NCBI RefSeq assembly: GCF_032854445.1
Contig: NC_088305.1
Coordinates: 2,175,001 to 2,239,000, forward strand
Direction of reading: 5' to 3'
Source of the DNA: Liolophura sinensis
Taxonomy: Eukaryota > Mollusca > Polyplacophora > Chitonida > Chitonidae
DNA length: 64,000 nt
The first letter of the stretch is position 1. Every line of letters starts with the position of its first letter. The position numbers and the translations under genes are program-made. The notes under the pieces were generated by a model, which saw nothing but the letters and a program-made list of their open reading frames with translations, was not told the DNA's origin and ran no database searches. Below are positions 1-13,100 of this stretch, one piece after another.

Positions 1-480
1 GTCCATTATCCAGGTATTTAGCACAGTCCATTAGTGTCCGCATTAACATTTGACATCTGACATGAAGGTAGATCTACACATATGTCCATTATCCAGGTAT
101 TTAGCACAGTCCATTAATGTCCTCATTAACATTTAACATCTGACATGAAGGTAGATCTACACATATGTCCATTATCCTGGTATTTAGCACAGTCCATTAA
201 TGTCCTCATTAACATTTAACATCTGACATGAAGGTAGATCTACACATATGTCCATTATCCAGGTATTTAGCACAGTCCATTAATGTCTGCATTAACATTT
301 GACATAAAATGAAGATCTGCAGGCATGCATTATCTAGGTACCTGTATTTTATAGCACAATTTATTAATGTTCTTATTAATAGCTGACTTAAATGTAGATC
401 TATGTCCATTATCCTGGTAAATGTGTTTAGCACAGTCCATATATGTCCTCATTAACATGTGACATAAAATGGAGATGTAC
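1..480. repeat. 83-bp tandem repeat, window edge
   Basis: GTCCATTATCC recurs at 1, 84, 167 and 250, giving an 83-bp period. The first three units are nearly identical, and copies degenerate after about 300. The array runs off the left edge, so its full size is unknown. Short open frames across it are by-products of the repeat. Confidence 0.93.
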
Positions 481-1632
481 AGCATCCTACATTGCTGAGT
501 CATTCTGTCATGACAATCACGATTTGCAGCGCTGGAAGTATGTCCAGATGTAGGTCATACAAGAACATGATCTGAGCTCATTGTATATGTAGTTCAGAAT
601 GGGAGGGAGGCCAGACATCTACTTAATAAAACCCTATCAGATCGACTTTGCTTTCTCACTTGATGTGAACAGACATGTAGTTCTGGACTATGACATGCGA
701 TGTCTCATCTCATTCCAACTCTACCTATTGCTCTGTCGTCACATCTTTAGACGGTATTACCCACTGAAGTTTGAATATATTTTATTTGGGTAAAAGATGG
801 TGAAAGGCAGCCTGCTAATTGTGAAATTCCCAGTAGGTTACCCTTATTCACCTTTATTTATAGTCTTCACATTTTTTGTGCAATATTCAGTACATGGTTT
901 TTAAGTTTAATACATCAACAACAGAGTAACATCATGGGCCTGGCTACTTACCTATTGTATACCTTCCAGGATAGCGCAGTGTTTAATTGTAATGGTTAAA
1001 ACCACCAATGGAATATTACATGTATTTTTACAGTATTTGACACGACCCCATCCAGGAACATAAATCTCTTGTAAGATTAACTAGTTTTCTATATTTTATA
1101 TATGCATGTACAAACCTATGCTAAGTTTAGTGAATTAACCCCACCGTACTGCAAAGCAGCAATATCAGTTAGTGAGACATTCTGCTCAGCCAAAAATATG
1201 TGTACTGGTATGAAAAAATAGTCTTAGAAGCTCTCTGTCTACAGTTACCCAAATCTATCAAACCTTGCATGTGAAAGAGTTACTTAAATTTCAGTGAAGA
1301 CCTGTCCACCTGTTTAAATTGATTTTGGAGGCAAAACTATTTTGATTCACTTGCCTAATTTCAGAGCTGCCAAAAAAAAAAGTATAATATTAACAAGCTA
1401 CACAGAATATGTTTGAATATTTTTGCAAACATGTGAAAAGCTTGAAGAATTGAAGTTATATCTGAATGGGCCAGTGCCTCGATATTACAAGTCTTTAGTC
1501 ATTAGACTTTAGTTTGTGTCACTACCCTTCCCTAGTCAACGTTCAGTGGGCTGGCACATGCATGTTGGTTCAGTCATTGTTATGGTGGTGATTTACACGT
1601 GATCAGTTTTTTGATTGCCTTTGAAAGAATCA
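481..1632. other. intergenic, no gene seen
   Basis: AT-rich sequence. The open frame at 599-793 has no recognisable domain and no splice or codon support. Confidence 0.6.
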
Positions 1633-1896
1633 ACTCAGTCGGTTAAAGCGCTAGCGCAGCGTAATGACCCAGGAGTCTCTCACCAATGCGGTCGCTGTGA
1701 GTTCAAGTCCAGCTCATGCTGGCTTCCTCTCCGGCCGTACGTGAGAAGGTCTGTCAGCAACCTGCGGATGGTCGTGGGTTTCCTCCGGGCTCTGCCCGGT
1801 TTCCACCCACCATAATGCTGGCCGCCGTCGTATAAGTGAAATATTCTTGAGTACGGCGTAAAACACCAATCAAAAAAAAAAAAAAAAAAAAAAAAA
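1633..1896 (+). mobile_element. SINE family A, nearly full length
   Basis: A tRNA-derived head (A box CTCAGTCGGTTAAAGCGC, B box GAGTTCAAGTCC) is followed by the family body and a poly-A run. It begins about 12 bp into the usual head, so it is slightly 5'-truncated. AAAGAATCAA lies on both sides (about 1623 and after the A-run), a likely target-site duplication. Confidence 0.9.
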
Positions 1897-3684
1897 GAAT
1901 CAAATAATATATTATATTTGCCACAGAAAGAAGTCTCATTTCATTTACATTTACATTACGCATGTTATGTACACATGTTTTCTATATTGCAATTTCATTT
2001 GTAACTTATTTAATTGGTCACAGCTTTATACCCTCTGCTTTTTTGAACATGCATCATTTATGTGCAATTTTACATTACACATTATACTTGTAGTTAGTAC
2101 AAGGTTTCAAGCTTTAATGTTTTAGTCCTGAAATACCTGGTCAAGTGCAATTTTGATCCAAGTAATGTATCTTTAGTATTACTGTATTGCAGGTTGATTT
2201 AATTTGATTGTATTCTGCTGCGCCAATCAGTCAAGGACCTATTAGGGCCATCTGCACAAACCTGTTTTTCTCAGAACATTTTTTGATGAATGAAGTTGTT
2301 TGGGATTTAACGCAGTAATCCATGTGGTTTACAAGAAAAGTTACCCAAACCTGTGTTATGAAATTTTGTAAAGGTGAGCTCAGGTTTAGCTGGATTTGCC
2401 TTTGCCTTTAGTTAGGAGGCTGACCAAATATCTCGCGAAGTGGAGTGTTTTCCTCAGTACTCAGAACTGTGATCTGTTAGAAAAAGGACTTTGGAGCATT
2501 TTATGAATGTAATGTACACAGAGATCTGTAACAGTCATGACAGCACATGCAGATATACAGGGATAAAACTTTTAGGTGTGCTTGATGAAATTATGTCACA
2601 AAATTTAGAGGGAAAAGATTCGGTTTACATGTCTTTAATTGCAGAATAATTATACAACATGAATCACCAATCAAATATGCAAATAACCCAAACTTTGCCT
2701 AAATACACTTGATGTACTTCATGTAATGCGTCGAAAGCTGGAAATGTGCAATCAAATTTGTGTCAGAGTCTGTTTACTTTAGTCATTGTTTTTCACACAT
2801 AAGGCTATTAATTACGTGCAGGTCTGGTGTAAATTGAGGTGTTTAAGAAATGTTGTGTGGGAAAAAGAGCTGTAAAATTTGCATTTAACGTTCAGACGCC
2901 AAAAGGCTGGATAATGGGCAATATTTGATAAGCTACATGGTATGTTTTCAAACTAAATGTGCACAATTATTACTGATTGTTAGGAAGTGCAAGTATTTTA
3001 GTTTTTTGTTATAGTGTATTTCCTGTAGTTGCATGTAAGTGGGAGAGATTGTGAGGTCTATTTTGAGCTTATATGAGTTCTTTTATTCCACTGTAGTCTA
3101 AAGTACTAGCTGTCCTCTCTGGGTTGACGCTTTCATTCATTTGGGAATTTATGCGACAATTTTGACTTGTGCCTTTATTTGATTTGTACCAACATTTGGC
3201 TTGCCTAAGATAAATGACCATTGCACGGACTGGGAGTAGGAGTTTGTTCGGATTTTACTGGGGACTACTCCGTGCATAGGGAGGAGCCACGGGAACGGAC
3301 TGCGAGAAAGGGTTTATACCTTTGGTTCTTCAGCTGAAACATGTTTCAGCAATGATCCAGCATTTGTATGTAATCTCTGACCAGCATGTATGAAAGTTTG
3401 TTAGATACAATATGTGCGGCCGATTTAGGAAAGCCATTTCTCACTGAGGCTAAAATTTTAAATTCCATTTTTTGGCCCTTGGAATTAAAAGATTCGCCAC
3501 CTCATGGAGTTTGTCTTAAGACAGATGTGTCGAAATTTCAACTTGCAGTACTATAAACTATGCATTGTGGCCAGGTTTCATGATTTGACTCAAGCGAGAA
3601 GTAGCGTTTTGAAATCAGGCCATGGTGTCGAGTTAAAACCCAGCCCTCGCTGGTTCAACTGGGTGTTTATATCCGGGGTTTTGT
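1897..3684. other. intergenic, no gene seen
   Basis: AT-rich, no long open frame, and no recognised exon on either strand. A piece near 3580-3670 resembles an eroded tRNA-headed SINE, but too weakly to delimit. Confidence 0.55.
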
Positions 3685-3749
3685 CACGTGACTGGTGAAG
3701 CGCTGTACGTGGCTGGTGAAGCGCTGTACGTGGCTGGTGAAGGGCTGTA
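3685..3749. repeat. 21-bp direct repeat, 3 copies
   Basis: The unit CTGGTGAAGCGCTGTACGTGG is present three times in a row, the last copy diverged. Confidence 0.85.
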
Positions 3750-5049
3750 GTTTACTTTAGCACACTAAATTCTTCCCCGTTATATAAATCAGAGGCATCG
3801 CTTGCAGTATTAAAGCTGCCGTTTGAAGGTTCCGTACAGTATTTGTTTCATATGCTTTACGCTTCACCTTTCATGCATGTAGCCTCTTGAATGAATAAAG
3901 GAATATTCTTTTACGCGCACACGCTTTGTTAACTTACTTTCCCTGCTGGAGGAATCGGTGACGGCTTGCAATATTTGGATACCTTCCAGAGCAGATTGAC
4001 TTCTACCACTGTGGCCCGGGTTCTGAATGAGGCTAACCGGGGCAGTAAAAGACTACAGCATAGAGAGTAGAGACGACCATGTGATTGTAGGCAAGTGGTC
4101 AGGCAACCGATAAAATCCGGCCTCTGTCGGTTTACCTCAGGTAGGGTTTTATTCTAACTGTTCATGTAAGTGCTTAAACAGTTGCAAATTACACGCCCCG
4201 TAACACTATGACCTAGCAGAATTAAGTAAGAGAAATGCAGCGATGGAACTTCGCATTTATTAGACGTGACTACAGTAGAATTACTCAAAAATGCCGGACT
4301 AAAACCAACGCCAAATCGGCCTGCATGACAAATCTGTGGAGTAAGCTGACAGCCGAACCAACCAACCCCAAATCCTCCATAAATACGACCAATTATAATT
4401 CATAAGATTTTCAAGAATATGAGTGCCCGAAAACCGCAACTTTCGTGCCCCAAAGGAACCGCGACCTCCTCGCCCGTGCAAAACATTTGGAACATTCGGA
4501 TCCGCGCCTTCCACGGCCTCCACGGGGTCACGAAGGGCGTGGAGTTCCAATGGAGACGGAGAGACGCGGGCCTCGCGGAACAGCGAGCCCTCACATCTTC
4601 CGTTGAGGCACGACCGTTGTGTTAATGGTCGCAGAAGTAGCGGTCAGTAATGGACACTTTCAGCCACCATAGTTGTCACTGTCGTGCGCTTGCATTAACT
4701 TAAGTTCATGGTTCATGTTTTAAATCCATTTTACACTTGACGTTTTTGCCTGTCATTTTGAACAATATACAGGTACTCCGTATTTGACTTCGTGTATGGG
4801 CCTATATATTGCGGATTACGCATGATGATTTGGCTACTTGCTAGCGCTAGGGAAGAGAGACAGTTACCTGCGCCAAACACTCCAGATATACTGTAGTTTT
4901 GTTTAAGCGTGATTGAAACTTTCCGAACTCGTTGGTCAGGCACCCGATTAAGTGTACTCCAACTTAACAGAAGAGGTGAGAAGAGACCCGTTTTGATGGT
5001 GACTACAAGTTCCAAAAACTTAACGTCATATACAGCAAATCCCTAAAAG
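3750..5049. other. intergenic with a CpG-rich core at about 4420-4630
   Basis: The stretch 4420-4630 is GC- and CpG-rich and open in several frames on both strands, unlike its AT-rich surroundings. It could be a small CpG island, a promoter or first exon, or a fragment of a mobile element. No protein family is recognisable in any frame. Confidence 0.35.
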
Positions 5050-6034
5050 AGTTGAGATGGTAGCTAGCCGTTTGTTTGACTGCTCTCATTGCGCAAGTCC
5101 CTGCTCCAGTGTTACTGCTTCAGCTTCAGAGGCATTGCATGGAATCACCCAAAACTCGTTCAGCATACTCTTGGTTTAGCGTTGTTGCTGCAGCTTTCAT
5201 AAACAGTTGAGCTAGCACCGATTCCAGTCTCATTGCAACTTCTCAAGTCTCTTTGCGCAGTTCCCAGATTAACAGGACTGGTTCCCGGTCCCGTTTGACT
5301 GCAACGAAATCCTGAAAGGGCTGAGCCGATACCCGGGTCAGAGGGACTGCTACTTCCCAAAAGAGTTGAGCTGGCACCCGTTCCCGTCTCTCTGCAACTT
5401 CTCTTGTGCAGTTACTGTACCTCCCCAGATGCACAGAGCTAGTTTCTCGTCCAGAGTGACTCAAAGGGAGCTAATTCGATAGCCGTTTCAGAGGGACATC
5501 AACTCTCCAGAAGAGTTGAGCTGACAAGCATTCCAGTCTCTCTGCATACTTCCAAAAGCTCATTGAGCACGTGCCCGGTCTGGTACAGTTACTGTAACTT
5601 CCCAGAATATTTGAGCCCCCAGCTCCCGTTCGAGTGTGGCTGCGCTCTCCCAAAAATCGATGACGGAGTAAACGCCCGGACAAGTCTGACTGTAACTTCC
5701 CAGCAGAGTTCACTGCAATTTCCCCAAATTCGTAAACTTTACGCCTGGTTCAGTGTTACTGCAACTTCCCACTAGAGGTCAGTTGATACCCGCCCCAGAG
5801 CAAGTATATTGAAAGTTTCGAGAGGAATTGAGATTGTTCCTTTCTCAATGCGACTAACTTTCTAAAAGACTTCCTGAACATATGCGCCCAATCCAGTGCA
5901 GTTACTACATTTTCACAGAAGAGTGGAGCTGGCGTCAGTTCTAGTGTTGAATTGAAATTTTCCAAAAGTAGGCGCTCGTTCCAGTGTAATTGCAATTTTC
6001 CAGAATCAAAAACTAAGCTGATACTCATTCCATT
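5050..6034. repeat. degenerate ~55-60-bp tandem array upstream of SLC6 exon 1
   Basis: Phrases such as GTTACTGCAACTTCCCA, AGAGTTGAGCTG and CACCCGTTCC recur about every 55-60 bp in shuffled, diverged order. Related phrases continue to about 7020, interrupted by the 36-bp and 27-bp sub-arrays and a SINE. Confidence 0.7.
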
Positions 6035-6420
6035 GTGACTGCGAGTACAGACGCCTCACTCAACGTTAGGCCTGCTGCGAATACAGGCGCCTCACCCAAC
6101 GTTAGGCCTGCTGTGAATACAGGTCCCTCACCCAACGTTAGGCCTGCTGCGAATACAGGCGCCTCACCCAACGTTAGGTCTGCTGCGAGTACAGACGCCT
6201 CACCAAACGTTAGGCCTGCTGCAAGTACAGACGTCTCACCCAACGTTAGGCCTGCTGCGAGTACAGGCGCCTCACCCAACGTTAGGCCTACTGCGAATAC
6301 TGGCGCCTCACCCAACGTTAGGTCTTCTGCGAGTACAGGCGCCTCACCAAACGTTAGGTCTACTGTGAGTACAGGCGCTCCACCCAACGTTAGGCATTCT
6401 TCAGTCTCCAAGAAGGGTTT
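6035..6420. repeat. 36-bp minisatellite, about 10-11 units
   Basis: The unit is built around CCTCACCCAACGTTAGGCCT and CTGCGAGTACAGGCG. Its length is a multiple of three, so frames stay open on both strands (6035-6460 on +, 6025-6558 on -). The + frame would give a repeating NTGASPNVRPAA peptide. No splice or start evidence favours real translation. Confidence 0.9.
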
Positions 6421-6454
6421 AGGTGAGGCATGTTTTAGTGTGACTTCCCAAAAC

Positions 6455-6592
6455 TGGTAAAATAGGCGCCCTTCCCAAAACTGGTAAAATATGCGTCCTT
6501 CCCAAAACTGGTAAAAAAGGCGTCCTTCCCAAAACTGGCAAAATAGGCGCCCTTCCAAAAATTGGTAAAATAGGCGACCGGTCCAGTTTTAC
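6455..6592. repeat. ~27-bp tandem repeat, 5 units
   Basis: CCTTCCCAAAACTGGTAAAA recurs directly after the 36-bp array with small changes. It is part of the same repeat-rich block ahead of the transporter. Confidence 0.85.
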
Positions 6593-6715
6593 ATTAACTT
6601 CCTACAAGAGCTCACTGCAATTTCCCAGAACTAGATGTGTAGGCGTCTCCCCATAAGAACTAAACTGATATATGGTACGCGTGCTAGTTTAACTGTTCTA
6701 TTCCACACTCATTGA

Positions 6716-6850
6716 TTTATTTATTTGATTGGTGTTTTACGCCGTACTCAAGAATATTTCACTTATACGAGGCCGGCCAGCAATATAGCGGGAGAAAACC
6801 GGGCACAGCCCGAGGGTAACCCGCGGCTATCCGCAGGTTGCTGGCAGACC
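6716..6850 (-). mobile_element. SINE family A, 5'-truncated, with target-site duplication
   Basis: The SINE body is in reverse orientation (TTATTTATTTGATTGGTGTT...), and its tRNA head is missing. The 13-bp direct repeat CCACACTCATTGA flanks it at 6703-6715 and 6851-6863. The intact duplication suggests a fairly recent insertion about 200 bp upstream of SLC6 exon 1. Confidence 0.93.
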
Positions 6851-7065
6851 CCACACTCATTGAGCCGGCATACCCGTTCTAGTTTGAATTCTCCCCACCT
6901 ATCAGTGAGGTTTGCGCATTATCACGGAAGGGTTTGTATTCGTTTCAGTGTATGTCTCGCCTGGCGTCCGGTCCATTGTCACTGTTAAAGCCCAAAAACA
7001 ACTGAGTTGACATCCCGTTTCAGTGTTTCGAAGAAATCTCAGTATCTAACCTCCGCAGCTGAAGA

Positions 7066-7195
7066 ATGGGCCGTGGACTAGCTGCTCGTGAGGCCTGGGG
7101 CAACTGGTGTGAGTTTTTCCTCACTACTCTTGGCTACATGGTTGGCATCGGCAATATATGGCGGTTTCCTTATATCTGCTACTCAAATGGTGGAG
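7066..7195 (+). CDS. SLC6 exon 1 (TM1)
   Basis: Encodes residues 1-43 with the TM1 signature [14 protein letters not shown], which in the family lines the Na+ and substrate sites. The donor is GGAG|GTGAGT, phase 1. The start is ATG 7066; TGA at 7060-7062 is in frame upstream. AG at 7063-7064 could also be an acceptor, in which case this is not the first coding exon. Confidence 0.88.
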
Positions 7196-10100
7196 GTGAG
7201 TGTAGATAGCTATTTATTCATTCACAAAGGGCTTTCCGCTCGCCAAAAGTAACATGACAATAATATTGAGTAACTTTTTTCTCGCCATACACCTACAGGC
7301 AAAGAAGAGATGTGAGTTTCACAGAGATTTGTTTGGTGTTCTACGCCGTACTCAAGAATATTTCACTTCTACGAAGAGTTTCGCAGAGAAGCTAAAGGTA
7401 AGATTTCCATCTGTTCACTGACATGGTTTTCGGTTGTATTCATTCTGTTTATCGAACTTTCAAGAGCGATATGGATCGAACAATGCAACTGTGACTAGTA
7501 TATATCTGAAATTATATAACGTAAACTTATATGTAAAATTATGACACCAAAAATGCAAATTGGCTTTGAAAAAATCTATTAAACGAATAGTATTTATGAC
7601 TTTCTATACACAAGGGGATATTCCGTCACCATTATCGCTTACACTTTCTATAAACAACGGAATATTCTCTCACTATTATCTCTTACACTTTGTTTAGACA
7701 AGGTGATATTCTCTCAGCATTATCACTTAAACTTTCTTTAGACCACGGGATATTCTCTCACCATTATCCCTTACACTTTCTATAGACAAGAGGACATTTT
7801 CTCACTGGCATTACACTTTTTATACAAGGCAATATTCCGTTATCTTTACCACTTAAACTTTCTGCAGACAAGGCAATGTTCCATCAGTTTTATCACTTAC
7901 ACTATCTGTACACAAAGGGATAATCCGTCACCGTTATCACTTACACTTTCTGTAGACAAGGGAATAATCTGCCAACGTTATCACTTACACTTTCTATAAA
8001 CAAGGGGATATTCCGTCACCATTATCACTTACACTTTTTGTAGACAAGGGGATATTCCGTCACCATTATCACTTACACTTTCAGTAGACAAGTTGATATT
8101 CCCTCACCGTTATCATTTAAACATTCTCTAGACAAGAGGATATTTCGTCAAGGCTATCACTTACACTTACACTATTTCGTCACCGTTATCACTCAGACTT
8201 TTTGTAGAAAAGGGGATATTCTCTCACCGTCATCACTTACACATCCTCTAGACAAGAGGATATTTCGTCATCGTTATCAATTACGCTTTCTAGAGACAAA
8301 GAGATATTTCGTACCGTTATCACTTACGTTTTCTGTAGACAAGGGGATATTTCGTACCGTTATTACTTACACTTTCTAGGGACAAGGAGGATATTCCATA
8401 TCGTTATCACTTACACTTTCCATAGACAAAAGGATTGTACCGTTATTACTTACACTTTCTAGAGACAAGGGGATATTCCGTACCGTTATCACTTACACTC
8501 TCCTATAATAGAGAAGGGGATATTCCCTCACCGTTATCACTTACACTTCCTAGTGACAAGGGGATATTTCGTACCGTTATCACTTACACTTTTTGTAGAC
8601 AAGGGGATATTTCGTCACCGTTATCACTTACACTTTCTAGAGACAAGGGGATATTTCACACCTTTATCACTTACGCTTTCTAGAGACAAGGAGGTATTTC
8701 GTACCGTTATAACTTACGTTTTCTGTAAACAAGGGGATATTTCGTACCGTTATCACTTACACTTTCTAGAGACAAGGGGATATTTCACACCTTTATCACT
8801 TACGCTTTCTAGAGACAAGGAGGTATTTCGTACCGTTATAACTTACGTTTTCTGTAAACAAGGGGATATTTCGTACCGTTATCACTTACACTTTCTAGGG
8901 ACAAGGAGGATATTCCATATCGTTATCACTTACACTTTCCATAGACAAATTGATTGTACCGTTATTACTTACACTTTCTAGAGACAAGGGGATATTCCGT
9001 ACCGTTATCACTTACACTCTCCTTTAATAGACAAGGGGATATTCCGTCACCGTTATCACTTACACTTCCAAGTGACAAGGGGATATTTCGTACCGTTATC
9101 ACTTACACTTTCTAGAGACAAGGGGATATTCCGTCACAGTCATCACTTACACTTTCTAGACACAAGGGGATATTCCCACACCGTAAATATCCTAACTTTC
9201 TAGACGATGACGCTAATTGACAATTATGCAACACTTTCTAGAGACAAGGGGATATTTCGTATACTTTTAAGACACAAGGTGATATTCCCACACCGTAAAT
9301 ATCCTAACTTTCTAGACGATGACGCTAATTGACAATTATGCAACACTTTCTAGAGACAAGGGGATATTTCGTATACTTTTAAGACACAAGGGGATATTCC
9401 CACACCGTAAATATCCTAACTTTCTAGACGATGACGCTAATTGACAATTATGCAACACTTTCTAGAGACAAGGGGATATTTCGTATACTTTTAAGACACA
9501 AGGTGATATTCCCACACCGTAAATATCCTAACTTTCTAGACGATGACGTTAATTGACAATTATGCAACACTTTCTAGAGACAAGGGGATATTTCGTACCG
9601 TTATCACACACACTTTCTAGAGACAAGGGGTTATGTCGTATACTTTTAAGACACAAGGGGATATTCCCACACCGTAAATATCCTAACTTTCTAGACGATG
9701 ACGTTAATTGACAATTATGCAACGAATATAAATACCCAAAAGGTTGTCCAGTATACCCACCGTACAAAAATATTTTCAAATACCATTTTCTCTTTAAAAA
9801 AATCTAAAAAAAATATTAAAGGCCATATTTTCAAATAAGTTTTGACCCTCCTTCATCTGATTTTGGCATCATTTTTTATGTTTTTTTTCTCCTTTAACAA
9901 GGATATTTAGGCTGTTCTATCTAATTGTCTCTCCATACTATCCGAATGTATAGGTACATAGGTATATAGATAACGCTCCTGTACTACAGTGTACATGTAG
10001 GCCTACTTGGTGATAAAGAGAGGGGCGTTTAAACAAACTTATGGTTTAAATAAATATTGCAACTCAACTTTTTCAGGAATGTCATATTAGGCACGTTTCC

Positions 10101-13100
10101 CCAATAGGTCAATTTTTATTGATTTATTTGTATTAATTATACTGATGACTAACGCTGGCTGACCGATTTTTCTTCTGCACGATCGCCACGATATGGTTGA
10201 AATATTGCCGACGTGGCGTTTAAGCCATTCATTCATGCATTCATTCTTAAACACGATAACTCAGGGTTACAAAAGATTACTTTTTATATGGAGTAAAACC
10301 AGAGCAGCGAGGACATTGTGAAGAAAGAAAACCCCATCGTTCTTGACAAGATATTTGCCACACCTCCTGACGTAATGGCGCGTGTCTCTAAACTGGTTTC
10401 GGAGCGAAAACTGGATTCGAACGTACGATATCATTTGCCTTTTTTGCTTTTCTGTCCATTTATGACATTTATGTTTGTGTGTTCCAAGAACAATGTCCTT
10501 GTTCCAGTTTTCCAGACGTGTTCATCTTTTTATTTTTGTTTATTTATTTGATTTACTTGATTTTTTGTTTTACGAAGTACACAAGAATACTCCCCCCATA
10601 CGGCGGCTGCCAGCATTATGGTGGGAGGAAACCGGGCAGACTTTCCCACTTCATTTTTGTGTACCACGTTTTGTTCTTCTCATTGCCAATGACTTGATCT
10701 TATGAAAAACCTTGTTTTTCAGGTGCAATTTCTTTCCATTTATCCTCGTTATGTTTGTGTGTATTGCCTTTTCTTTGTGTCAATGCAAATGTCTTGGTCT
10801 TGTGACAAACTTTGTTTGTACAGGAGCCTTTCTCTTTCTATTTATGATCATGTTTTTGACCGTGTGCCGTGATGGTGCATTTGGTCTTGATGTGATATGT
10901 GCCATGACCGTATCCTTTTGCCAGCTGTGTCTTGTAGATGTCTTCCTCCCTCTGTCTTACCCGTGTTTGTGCCCTGAGGTCATGGTTCCTGCATAAGTGA
11001 AATATTCATGAGTACAACGTAAAACACTAATCAAATAAATAAATAAATATAATTCCTGCTTTTACAAACTTTGAAACTTATCTTTTCATATCTTTTCTTG
11101 TAAATCTTACGTCCCTGTATGAACTTGCGACGTAGCCGACGTATTTTGTGAAAAAGTTGCGAAAAACGTGACTTCTCTCTTTATTTTGTGAAAGTGGTCC
11201 CTTATCTTGTGACATTTGTCTGTCTTTGGTGACAGTGGCCCCTCATCTCGTGACATATTCTTTTGCAGGTGCTTTTCTTATCCCATTTATCATCTTTATG
11301 TTTGTCTGTGCGGTGCCAGTGGTTTTTCTGGAAATGTCATACTCGCAGTTCGCCAGCTTAGGACCAGGCAGGGCGTGGAGGATCTGTCCCCTGTTTAAAG
11401 GTAACCTTTCACTTAAACAACCAATCAGTACGTTGTTTAAAGGTAACTTATCAGATAAACAACGAATCTGTATTCTGATTAAAGATAACTTATTGGTGAA
11501 AGAACGAATCTGTACATTGTTTAAAGGTAACTTATCAATGAAACAACGAATTTGTACGTTGTGTAAGGTAAGTTATCAATGAAACAACGAATCTGTATGT
11601 TGATTAAAGGTAACTTATCAGTGAAACAACGAGTCTGTACGTTGTGTAAGGTAAGTTATCGGTGAAACAACGAATCTGTGCGTTATTTAAAGGTAACTTA
11701 TCAGTGAAACAACGAATCTGTGCGTTGTTTTAGGGTAACTTATCAATGAAACAACGAATCTGTATGTTGTGTAAGGTAACTCATCAGTGAAACAACGAAA
11801 CTGTACGTTGTTTAAATGTAAATTATCAGTGAAACAACGAATCTGTGCGTTGTTTAAGGGTAACTTATCAATGAAACAACGAATCTGTGCGTTGTTTAAG
11901 CGTAACTTATCAGTGAAACAACGAATCTGTACGTTGTTTAAGGGTAACTTATTAATCAAAAAAACAATCAATAGGCTGTTTAAAGGCAACATAGCAGTGA
12001 ACCAACCGTTAGGTTGTTTTATGGTCATTTAACAATAAAACAAGCAACCAATACTAAATCAAATAAGTAACAGAAAGGGTTTGAGAAATTAATTTGTGGT
12101 TAAGAAGTATGGGTTATCATTTCTCTGTAGTCACCACGTCTAAATATGATTCAGCCGAAATGATTTTATTAGTTCACGTCTAAGCTGTTTAGTCAAACCT
12201 GCCTCGCGAGGACATTTAGTGAGCCAGCAGAACACATATTTCTTATGCAATGCAAGAGAGTGATGGTCCATTCGACATGACATTGTGCGCACCACACACC
12301 ACCCCCTTTGAGCTCGTATGTCATATTTTTTACGGTATCAATCTCTACGGGTCAGCTTTAAGTGGCAATGTGAACCGGCATACATTGGTTATACACTCCA
12401 CAAATCACATGTAGGTTCCATTGGCGAAAGTGTTTTCAAGTGCAGGATTTCCTCTTTTTGTAGTGTATGTCATCTGGTAAGTTACACAGTTAGATCTTTT
12501 TGTAAACGTTCAACAGTTACAGTACATGTTTTACACATATTATGTAAATGTTAACATTTTACAGTAAACATTACACATTTATAACATGAACTAATGCATT
12601 TTTTTTCTGAAGTTGTAATCGTTTACATCGCTATCGTATGAATCAGTAAACACGAACGCGCATAACCCACCTCCCACCCAAATAGCTGAACGTCCATATC
12701 TGACCACGTTAGACGCTTGTATTTTTTAGAATCCTGTATATTAATTCACTATTTTCCTGAAGCTGATAGGCTAACAACGACTACAGATCTAGGTTGTGTC
12801 TTTTTGAGTAATTCTTGCAGTCAAGATTTTACTCATGGACGTTTATCAAGATAAGTGTTAAGATTTACTCGAGGTAGTTTATCAAGTGTTAAGATAAAAG
12901 TTAACGTATACTTTTATGTGAAGTGAAACTTTAACAGTGTATATGTGAAACTTTACTGTAAACGTTTAAGGGAAAATTTTAACAGTGTGTATGCTATTTT
13001 ATTCTACATAACTTTATACTATATGAAGTTGCCCAACCACATTGAATATAAATCTGTTCTAAGGTGAGTTCATCAGCAAGGCTCTTCAAACACCAACTAC

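Noticed and set aside
1633-1720. Possible tRNA gene (A and B boxes present)
   Set aside because: The boxes belong to a SINE head. No cloverleaf acceptor stem can be closed and the copy continues into the SINE body.
6025-6558. 177-codon minus-strand frame
   Set aside because: Product of the 36-bp and 27-bp arrays. Both strands are open and there is no family match.
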